Origin: Enterobacter asburiae
GTDB taxonomy: Bacteria; Pseudomonadota; Gammaproteobacteria; Enterobacterales; Enterobacteriaceae
Length of the DNA: 64,000 nt
Direction of reading: 5' to 3'
Assembly: GCF_007035645.1 (NCBI RefSeq)
Contig: NZ_AP019632.1
Location: 1,984,001-2,048,000, forward strand
The number at the start of each line of letters is the position of its first letter. The first letter of the stretch is position 1. The notes beneath the pieces were generated by a model, which searched no databases, was not told where the DNA came from, and saw nothing but the letters and a program-made list of their open reading frames with translations. This document shows positions 58,189 to 64,000 of this stretch, one piece after another. Both the position numbers and the translations under genes were made by a program.

Positions 58189-59562
58189 GTGACCGCTTTT
58201 TCTACCCTGAATGTTCTGCCCGCCGCCCAGCTCGATAACCTCAACGAGTTGGGTTACCTCACGATGACGCCTGTTCAGGCGGCCGCGTTGCCCGCCATCC
58301 TCGAGGGCCGTGACGTGCGCGTGCAGGCGAAAACGGGCAGCGGGAAAACGGCGGCATTTGGCCTTGGCCTGTTGCAGCACATCGATGCGGCGCTTTTTCA
58401 GACCCAGTCTCTGGTGCTGTGCCCGACACGCGAACTGGCAGACCAGGTCGCGGGTGAACTGCGTCGCCTGGCGCGTTTCCTGCCCAACACCAAGATTTTA
58501 ACCCTCTGCGGCGGACAGCCGTTCGGCGCGCAGCGTGATTCACTCCAGCATGCGCCGCACATTATTGTCGCAACGCCCGGCCGCCTGCTGGATCACCTGC
58601 AAAAAGGCACCGTCTCGCTGGATGCGTTACAAACGCTGGTGATGGATGAGGCAGACAGGATGCTGGATATGGGCTTCAGCGATGCAATTGACGAGGTGAT
58701 CCGTTTCGCCCCGGCCGATCGTCAGACGCTGCTGTTCTCCGCGACCTGGCCGGAGGCCATCGCCGCCATCAGCGGGCGCGTGCAGAAAAATCCGCTTACC
58801 ATTGAAATCGACAGCGTAGATGCGCTGCCCGCCATCGAGCAGCAGTTCTTTGAAACTTCGCAGCAGGGGAAAATTTCGCTCCTGCAGAAATTGCTGAGCC
58901 AGCATCAGCCTGCGTCCTGCGTGGTGTTCTGTAATACCAAAAAAGACTGTCAGTCGGTCTGTGATGCCCTGAATGCCGCCGGCCAGAGCGCATTGTCGCT
59001 GCATGGCGATCTGGAACAGCGCGATCGCGATCAGACGCTGGTCCGCTTCGCTAACGGCAGCGCCCGCGTTCTTGTCGCAACCGACGTCGCTGCGCGCGGT
59101 CTGGACATTAAATCCCTGGAGCTGGTGGTGAACTTTGAGCTGGCGTGGGATCCTGAAGTGCACGTGCACCGTATTGGCCGTACCGCGCGCGCGGGAAACA
59201 GCGGTCTGGCGATCAGCTTCTGCGCACCGGAAGAGGCGCAGCGCGCCAACATTCTCTCTGAGATGCTGCAGATTAAGCTGAACTGGATGAATGCACCGGC
59301 CAGCGCCAGCATTGTGCCGCTGGAGGCTGAAATGGCGACGCTGTGCATTGATGGCGGTAAAAAAGCCAAGATGCGTCCAGGTGACGTATTAGGGGCGCTG
59401 ACCGGGGATGTGGGTCTGGACGGGGCGGATATCGGCAAGATTGCGGTCCATCCGGCGCATGTCTACGTAGCGGTTCGCCAGGCGGTTGCCCATAAGGCAT
59501 GGAAGCAGCTGCAAAACGGGAAAATTAAGGGTAAAACCTGTCGCGTACGTCTGCTGAAATAA
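58189..59562 (+). CDS. dbpA: DbpA, ATP-dependent RNA helicase
   Basis: The 457-residue DEAD-box helicase acts in 50S assembly and recognises 23S rRNA hairpin 92. Motifs present: Q-motif region TMTPVQAAALP, Walker A AKTGSGKT (47-54), DEAD (VMDEADRML), SAT and HRIGRTAR. The C-terminal RNA-binding domain (about 380-457, GGKKAKMRPGDVLGALTGD) is characteristic. It uses a GTG start. Confidence 0.97.
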   Translation: MTAFSTLNVLPAAQLDNLNELGYLTMTPVQAAALPAILEGRDVRVQAKTGSGKTAAFGLGLLQHIDAALFQTQSLVLCPTRELADQVAGELRRLARFLPNTKILTLCGGQPFGAQRDSLQHAPHIIVATPGRLLDHLQKGTVSLDALQTLVMDEADRMLDMGFSDAIDEVIRFAPADRQTLLFSATWPEAIAAISGRVQKNPLTIEIDSVDALPAIEQQFFETSQQGKISLLQKLLSQHQPASCVVFCNTKKDCQSVCDALNAAGQSALSLHGDLEQRDRDQTLVRFANGSARVLVATDVAARGLDIKSLELVVNFELAWDPEVHVHRIGRTARAGNSGLAISFCAPEEAQRANILSEMLQIKLNWMNAPASASIVPLEAEMATLCIDGGKKAKMRPGDVLGALTGDVGLDGADIGKIAVHPAHVYVAVRQAVAHKAWKQLQNGKIKGKTCRVRLLK

Positions 59563-59569
59563 AGAATGA

Positions 59570-59598
59570 AGCGTCTCAGAAGGTGTTTCTGAGACGCT
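59570..59598. terminator. shared hairpin between dbpA and ttcA
   Basis: AGCGTCTCAGA...TCTGAGACGCT, an 11-bp perfect stem between the convergent dbpA and ttcA; T-runs are weak on both sides. Confidence 0.55.
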
Positions 59599-59604
59599 AA
59601 TCGC

Positions 59605-60540
59605 TTACTTCACTTCAAGCACGTTGAGACGCAGCTCTTCAAACTGATTGTCATCTTCTTCCGGCTGCCAGCCCGCTGGCTGCATGGGAATATCTTCCCG
59701 ATCAAACGCCAGGTCCCCGCCGTTCACAACTTCTGACTCGTGGTTGATGCCTTTAAAGTCGAACAGCTCCACATCCGCGAGATGGGAAGGGACAACGTTT
59801 TGCATCGCGCTGAACATGGTTTCGATACGACCCGGATAACGCTTATCCCAGTCGCGCAGCATGTCGCCAATCACCTGACGCTGCAGGTTCGGCTGAGAGC
59901 CGCACAGGTTACATGGAATGATCGGGAAACCTTTAGCCTGAGAAAAACGCTCAATGTCTTTTTCGCGGCAGTAGGCGAGAGGGCGGATCACAATGTGCTT
60001 GCCGTCATCGCTCATCAGCTTAGGCGGCATGCCTTTCATCTTGCCGCCGTAGAACATATTGAGGAACAGCGTTTGCAGGATATCGTCGCGGTGATGGCCC
60101 AGCGCAATTTTGGTCGCGCCCAGCTCCGTCGCGGTACGATACAGAATGCCGCGGCGCAGACGAGAGCAGAGTGAGCAGGTGGTTTTCCCTTCCGGGATTT
60201 TCTCTTTCACAATGCCATAGGTATTTTCTTCGACGATTTTGTACTCAACGCCCAGCTTCTCGAGGTATTCCGGCAGAATGTGCTCCGGAAAGCCCGGCTG
60301 TTTCTGGTCAAGGTTGACCGCCACCAGGGAAAATTTCACCGGTGCGCTTTGCTGAAGATTACGCAGGATCTCCAGCATGGTATAGCTGTCTTTACCCCCT
60401 GACAGGCAGACCATGATGCGGTCACCTTCTTCAATCATGTTGAAGTCTGCAATGGCTTCGCCCACGTTACGGCGCAGTCGCTTTTGCAGTTTATTCAGGT
60501 TGTATTGCTCTTTTTTGTTAATCTCTTGATTCTCTTGCAT
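59605..60540 (-). CDS. ttcA: TtcA, tRNA 2-thiocytidine(32) synthetase
   Basis: The 311-residue PP-loop ATPase thiolates C32 of some tRNAs. The PP-loop is SGGKDS (47-52). The cysteines of CSLC (about 122 and 125) and CNLC fit the known [4Fe-4S] site. In E. coli K-12 the Rac prophage uses this gene as its attachment site; here the gene is intact and is followed upstream by accessory genes. Confidence 0.97.
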   Translation of the reverse strand: MQENQEINKKEQYNLNKLQKRLRRNVGEAIADFNMIEEGDRIMVCLSGGKDSYTMLEILRNLQQSAPVKFSLVAVNLDQKQPGFPEHILPEYLEKLGVEYKIVEENTYGIVKEKIPEGKTTCSLCSRLRRGILYRTATELGATKIALGHHRDDILQTLFLNMFYGGKMKGMPPKLMSDDGKHIVIRPLAYCREKDIERFSQAKGFPIIPCNLCGSQPNLQRQVIGDMLRDWDKRYPGRIETMFSAMQNVVPSHLADVELFDFKGINHESEVVNGGDLAFDREDIPMQPAGWQPEEDDNQFEELRLNVLEVK

Positions 60541-60803
60541 TTAGTACTACCTTCGGAGCCAGCAGGGGCAAACATTGTATGCCGCGTATGGTACGGATTC
60601 CGGCGGCGAATACCAGCACGTTTTACAGCTGCGTTAAATCTGGAGCCCTATAATGATTCACATCATGCAGGCTTAAGGGTAATGGCTAGTGATGCCGGGG
60701 TGATGCGTTATATCGACAAGGGTAGCTTTAAAAAGCCTGACAAACCTGGGAGGGCATCAGAAGGGTGCAGGCTCGCTGGGATAAGTATCACTTTTATTTC
60801 AGC

Positions 60804-61214
60804 TTACAGCACCTCAACCAATTCAAATTCTTCCGCGATCAGTTCCATATCTTCAGAAAAATGGCCTTCGCGGAAGAAAAATCGCTGATGCTCTTTCTGC
60901 CAGTATTCAAGGCTTAAATCGCCTTCACCCTCTTTGCGAGCGAATTCTTCATTTACATCGCAAAAACGCACCAGCCGCATTGAAACCAGCCGGATCACAC
61001 AGACCGGGACATTCTGGCCATCAAGAATTATGTTGTAGCTCCCCATCCGCGGAGCAGACACATCCTGCGCGTACGAGGCAAAAGATCCGCAGGTGGCCGT
61101 TTTGATTCCTTTTTTAATCAGGTCCGCAAGCACGCTCGCCAGTTCCGGGCCGTCACCCATTTGCCAGGCCACTGCGCCTGGGTACTTCATTTTTAATTCT
61201 TCAACCTGAACCAT
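60804..61214 (-). CDS. ASCH-domain protein
   Basis: The 136-residue protein has the ASCH fold marks GIKTATCGSFASY (GxKxxT, about residues 36-48), a beta-barrel core and an acidic C-terminus (EELVEVL-type). ASCH proteins bind RNA or nucleosides; related ones are RNases or acetylcytidine amidohydrolases, but the activity here is unknown. The Shine-Dalgarno AAGGGA precedes the ATG. The 263 nt to ttcA show no convincing gene. Confidence 0.8.
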   Translation of the reverse strand: MVQVEELKMKYPGAVAWQMGDGPELASVLADLIKKGIKTATCGSFASYAQDVSAPRMGSYNIILDGQNVPVCVIRLVSMRLVRFCDVNEEFARKEGEGDLSLEYWQKEHQRFFFREGHFSEDMELIAEEFELVEVL

Positions 61215-61502
61215 TCAAATCCCTTCTTAACTCTTAACCAAAAGAATCGGAATAGCGGTTTTAGCATAAACCCCCTCGACTGTAGAAGCAGAGTCGCCTT
61301 TCCTTGCATTTTTAGTTCGGGTGGGAAGGAAAACAAAGCGTTGCGCGTATTGCCCTGGTAAATATATCCTTACGAGGTTATCTGTGTGGTGAATCTGCTG
61401 TCTGCAGCCAGGCGCGTGGCTTTGAATATCAGTAACGAGTCACCTGGATGCAACCAGCACCACGCTTTTTCTTTAAATATTATCCCATTGGAAGGGTTTA
61501 AC

Positions 61503-61712
61503 GTGTTCAAGCTTAGTTCATCTCTACTGGCCATTTTCCTGCTGTCAGGCTGTAGCTCCGATCTGGTTCTCAGTCCACCTAAACAACCCGAATACAAGTC
61601 AATGCCTGAAATAACTCAGTCTGTGACGCCAACGCAACAGCGTGCCATCATGGCCGGCGAGCGGCCAGACTGGTCAGAAAGAACCCCGATCAATACAATA
61701 AAGCGATATTAA
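61503..61712 (+). CDS. small hypothetical lipoprotein
   Basis: This 69-residue protein has a signal with lipobox LLSGC (Cys18), so the mature form is a lipoprotein of about 52 residues. The rest is unrecognised (SPPKQPEYKSMPEITQS...RAIMAGERPDWSERTP). A GTG start with a GGAAGGG Shine-Dalgarno is chosen; the frame extends upstream to 61386 but without signal-peptide logic. A terminator follows at 61731-61752. Confidence 0.6.
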   Translation: MFKLSSSLLAIFLLSGCSSDLVLSPPKQPEYKSMPEITQSVTPTQQRAIMAGERPDWSERTPINTIKRY

Positions 61713-61730
61713 TAGACACTTATCCACCAG

Positions 61731-61752
61731 GGCTGCCGTTCGGCGGCCTTTT
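61731..61752 (+). terminator. terminator after the lipoprotein gene
   Basis: GGCTGCC-GTTC-GGCGGCC followed by TTTTG, 18 nt after the stop. Confidence 0.7.
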
Positions 61753-61894
61753 GTTTCCCCTGAATCTGGTTTACGAGAACTTTTCTGACGCCTGTCATGG
61801 TATTTATTACGTTATCAACCATGCTTAAGACGATGACAATTCAATCACTTCACCATCGTTGAAGCGGCAACTTTACTTAAATCGAGAACCCTAA

Positions 61895-63418
61895 ATGCGC
61901 CATGCATCTATCCCCGTAGCTGCAGCCACGACAATGTTTTTGCTCGGCGTTTTTATCATCAATTTACAGGTTTGGTATTCTGCGCGGGCTGATAGCCTGG
62001 CAGAGGCGCACTACGTCGTACGGAACATGAATGTTATTCTTAAAGAAGCTCGCCATGCGACTGAGATGGCAATGCAACTTGCCGAGAATGAGTGTGATGC
62101 TGAAGGGCAATATCGGCTGGGCACCGAGGCGGCATTACAGCCTCACCTGAGAACGATCGTTATTCTGAAAAATGATGCGGTCTGGTGCTCCTCGTTACCG
62201 GGAAACCGCGTATTGTTGGTCAACAGCTCAGTGCTGCCTGAGTCATCATTGCTCCTCGTCCCTTCGGCCAGTACCGTCAACGGTCTTCCGGTTCTCTTGT
62301 ATCAGACAATTCACGCCGGAAGCCGGATCATCGTTAGCATCAGCGATAGCCATATCCGGGATGCGCTGGATATGCCATTAAATGGCGTTGAATATTCCCT
62401 GAGAGTAGGCAATACCCTTTTAAGCCTGACAGGTGATGTGACGGCGGCAGACCATACGAAGAAAGAGATATTAACGGTAAAAGCCTCTGGTTATCCTTTC
62501 TCGGTACAATTCAACTCTCCACCTCTTTTTAGTCTTAAGAGATTATTCAATCGAGCCGGAGGCGTGGTGTTATTCCTGCTGATAATATCGTCTCTCTCTG
62601 CTTATATTCTTCAACGCTATATTTCTAAGGATGTTTCACCCGAAGAGTCACTGCGCATCGCCATTTACAGAAATGAAATTATTCCGTATTACCAACCCGT
62701 CGTGAGCGGCAAAGAGGGAACCTTGCGGGGTGTGGAAGTGCTGGCCAGATGGAAACATCCACAATCAGGGTTTATTTCTCCTGCATCCTTCATTCCTCTT
62801 GCGGAGAAATCCGGTTTAATTATTCCTTTGACTCAGAGCTTAATGAGGCAGGTTGCAATACACATGAATGCTATTGCGACATTGCTGCCGGAAGGGTTTC
62901 ACGTAGGGATTAACTTCAGCGCTTCTCATATCGTTGCGCCCACCTTTGTTGAAGAGTGTCTCCACTACAAGCGCAGCTTCACTCAACAGGATCTCAACCT
63001 CGTCGTTGAGGTGACGGAGCGTGAACCGCTCGACATTGATGAACAACTCGTTAATACATTGAATGAGCTACATAATAACGGATTTGCCATTGCGCTGGAT
63101 GACTTTGGTACGGGTTATTCCGGCCTGTCCTATCTGCAGGATCTGCACATTGACTACATTAAAATCGACCAGAGCTTTGTTGCCAGGGTTAACGCGAATG
63201 AGGACTCAACCCTAATCCTTGATTCGGTACTGGAGTTGGCCAAAAAACTCTCAATTAGCATCGTGGCGGAAGGCGTTGAAACTGAAGAGCAGCTCGATTA
63301 CCTCACACGCAATCATATCCGGTTTTTACAGGGGTATTTCTTTTACAAACCTCTTCCTTTCAAGGAACTGGTCAAAGTTCTCTTGTCGAAGCCAAAAGTT
63401 AAGGTCAGGGTGGAATAA
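61895..63418 (+). CDS. CSS-domain EAL c-di-GMP phosphodiesterase
   Basis: The 507-residue inner-membrane protein has TM1 (about residues 7-27), a periplasmic CSS domain with the motif WCSS (C98-S99-S100) and another Cys67, TM2 (about 222-241) and a cytosolic EAL domain. The EAL signature is EVL (281-283, in GVEVLARWKHP), as in other CSS-EAL proteins; [14 protein letters not shown] and EGVETEEQ are intact. In this family the periplasmic thiols are controlled by DsbA/DsbB and proteolysis, linking redox state to c-di-GMP. The gene is A+T-richer than the core genes. Confidence 0.88.
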   Translation: MRHASIPVAAATTMFLLGVFIINLQVWYSARADSLAEAHYVVRNMNVILKEARHATEMAMQLAENECDAEGQYRLGTEAALQPHLRTIVILKNDAVWCSSLPGNRVLLVNSSVLPESSLLLVPSASTVNGLPVLLYQTIHAGSRIIVSISDSHIRDALDMPLNGVEYSLRVGNTLLSLTGDVTAADHTKKEILTVKASGYPFSVQFNSPPLFSLKRLFNRAGGVVLFLLIISSLSAYILQRYISKDVSPEESLRIAIYRNEIIPYYQPVVSGKEGTLRGVEVLARWKHPQSGFISPASFIPLAEKSGLIIPLTQSLMRQVAIHMNAIATLLPEGFHVGINFSASHIVAPTFVEECLHYKRSFTQQDLNLVVEVTEREPLDIDEQLVNTLNELHNNGFAIALDDFGTGYSGLSYLQDLHIDYIKIDQSFVARVNANEDSTLILDSVLELAKKLSISIVAEGVETEEQLDYLTRNHIRFLQGYFFYKPLPFKELVKVLLSKPKVKVRVE

Positions 63419-63439
63419 TCTTTATTCGGTTGTTTCTGA

Positions 63440-63468
63440 GAAAATAAAAAGGGGGGACATCATCCCCC
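63440..63468 (-). terminator. minus-strand intrinsic terminator of an unannotated unit
   Basis: On the minus strand GGGGGA-TGATG-TCCCCC is followed by CTTTTTATTTT. It points away from the EAL gene, so it ends a transcript coming from the right, probably that of the 22-codon ORF at 63483-63551. Confidence 0.7.
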
Positions 63469-63482
63469 AAAAATGCAGACCG

Positions 63483-63551
63483 TTATTGCTTTAACCACGG
63501 TAATATTTTGTTATGCATTGACCGGATGGTCAAATTAATTGTTTTCAACAT
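63483..63551 (-). CDS. possible 22-residue small protein
   Basis: The frame MLKTINLTIRSMHNKILPWLK + Q is short, basic (4 Lys/Arg plus His) and amphipathic-looking. It is not recognised. It lies 15 nt before a strong minus-strand terminator and about 60 nt after an FNR-like box, so it may be a small protein or the coding part of a regulatory RNA. The Shine-Dalgarno (AAGAA) is weak. Confidence 0.35.
   Translation of the reverse strand: MLKTINLTIRSMHNKILPWLKQ
63518..63533. repeat. inverted repeat TTGACC-GGAT-GGTCAA
   Basis: A perfect 6-bp inverted repeat with 4-nt spacer, inside the 22-codon ORF; could be an operator or an mRNA hairpin. A further ATTGTTTT-GTT-AAAACAAT repeat lies at 63664-63682. 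Confidence 0.4.
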
Positions 63552-63610
63552 TGTTTTGGGTGTTCTTAAATGAATGGATGGCTTTAAATATTAGCTGGCT
63601 AACGTTTAAT

Positions 63611-63624
63611 TTGACTTTAATCAA
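63611..63624 (-). promoter_or_regulatory. FNR-like box
   Basis: On the minus strand TTGATTAAAGTCAA matches TTGAT-N4-ATCAA in 9 of 10 positions. A -10-like TTTAAA at 63583-63588 is 32 bases from the box centre, the class II geometry. Confidence 0.4.
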
Positions 63625-63869
63625 TATTGTCGCACCCTCTTTAGATTGATGGGGGTAATGATTATTGTTTTGTTAAAACAATGCTCTTACGCTGTGTTTT
63701 CGACGTAAGTTGTTTCAGGTTAATTTTTTAAGAAAAAAATGCTAGCGGTCAACGCATAATGAAATAATGCTTACTTATTACCGCAGTTTAAATGTTAACC
63801 AGTAAAGGCCCGGGGCGCAGTTTGCATTTTAGAATAGCCGTCTCACTCTGAGATTTTCGTCAGTTAACG

Positions 63870-63875
63870 TATAAT
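63870..63875 (+). promoter_or_regulatory. -10 box TATAAT before the last gene
   Basis: A perfect TATAAT 39 nt upstream of the ATG at 63915; the -35 is weak. The remaining 63552-63869 is A+T-rich with no gene on either strand apart from the elements listed. Confidence 0.45.
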
Positions 63876-63914
63876 GCGTCATCCAAAACTGCTAAACACC
63901 CCGTGGCTCGTGCT

Positions 63915-64000
63915 ATGACCCTTAATCGCTTTTGTTATTTACTCCTGATTATCGCTGCGATCGGCAGCCTTCTTGCTACCCATTCTCTGGTCATGTGGTT
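63915..64000 (+). CDS. N-terminus of a membrane or secreted protein, cut by the window end
   Basis: Only 28 residues are visible, starting MTLNRFCYLLLIIAAIGSLLA and continuing with a hydrophobic stretch: an N-terminal TM helix or signal peptide. The identity cannot be told. It is preceded by TATAAT at 63870 but has no clear Shine-Dalgarno. Confidence 0.5.
   Translation, partial: MTLNRFCYLLLIIAAIGSLLATHSLVMW

Noticed and set aside
60541..60803. Possible gene remnant between ttcA and the ASCH gene
   Set aside because: A short frame (MRYIDKGSFKKPDKPG...) exists but runs into the antisense of the ASCH gene and matches nothing I recognise.
63219..63494. 91-codon frame at the end of the EAL gene
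   Set aside because: Out-of-frame shadow of the EAL domain that runs into the terminator.
1..64000. CRISPR arrays, tRNA or rRNA genes, insertion sequences, integrases
   Set aside because: None seen on reading: no regularly spaced repeats, tRNA-like CCA clusters, transposase or integrase frames.

Overview
The window is a chromosomal segment of a gammaproteobacterium of the family Enterobacteriaceae. Gene order and protein sequences follow the E. coli K-12 region around fabI, sapABCDF, psp, ycj, tyrR, tpx, mppA, zntB, dbpA and ttcA, but with additions. The convergent rpfF/rpfR pair and the additions fit Enterobacter or a close relative (Lelliottia, Leclercia, Cronobacter) better than Escherichia. 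This placement rests on recalled family knowledge; no database search was run.

Layout. 1-3.4 kb: 3' end of lapB, pyrF-yciH, osmB, yciT, yciZ. 3.5-6.4 kb: rpfF (diffusible fatty-acid signal synthase) facing rpfR (its receptor and c-di-GMP enzyme). 6.7-10.7 kb: rnb, yciW, fabI. 10.9-18.4 kb: an accessory block between fabI and sapF. It holds an AdeB-like RND pump subunit, a six-TM ABC domain without ATPase, a small membrane protein, an AdeRS-like two-component system and a TupA-type ATP-grasp protein. 18.5-24.9 kb: sapABCDF and pspF. 25.0-26.6 kb: pspABCD behind a sigma54 promoter. 26.7-40.6 kb: the ycjMNOPQRSTUV glucoside operon, ompG and the LacI-type regulator ycjW. 40.7-44.8 kb: ycjXF and tyrR. 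44.8-50.4 kb: a periplasmic DUF4432 protein, tpx, and the murein-peptide recycling genes ycjG, mpaA and mppA. 50.5-56.6 kb: a DJ-1 family protein, a small membrane protein coupled to dgcM, an MHYT-GGDEF-EAL protein and a chemoreceptor. 56.7-60.5 kb: zntB, the sRNA fnrS, a proline-rich small ORF, dbpA and ttcA. 60.8-64 kb: accessory genes next to ttcA: an ASCH protein, a lipoprotein, a CSS-type c-di-GMP phosphodiesterase and the start of another membrane protein.

How the genes work together. The ycj operon takes up and dismantles unusual glucosides. YcjNOPV is the importer, YcjM and YcjT are phosphorylases, YcjQRS are keto-sugar dehydrogenases and an epimerase, and YcjU is the phosphoglucomutase. 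Two identical 14-bp operator-like sequences, one at the ycjM promoter and one inside the 3' end of ycjT, suggest dual control by a LacI-type repressor, probably YcjW. Four c-di-GMP proteins (RpfR, DgcM, the MHYT protein and the CSS-EAL protein) lie in this one window.

Most interesting points. (1) The fabI-sapF block carries a tandem TGTGGAG direct repeat with an 11-bp period in front of the pump operon, and a near copy (15/18) between the small membrane gene and the two-component system. As recalled, this resembles the AdeR operator of Acinetobacter. It would define a self-contained sensor-regulator-efflux module lacking its own membrane-fusion protein. (2) At 63.44-63.62 kb on the minus strand lies a compact unannotated transcription unit: an FNR-like box, a 22-codon basic ORF and an intrinsic terminator.
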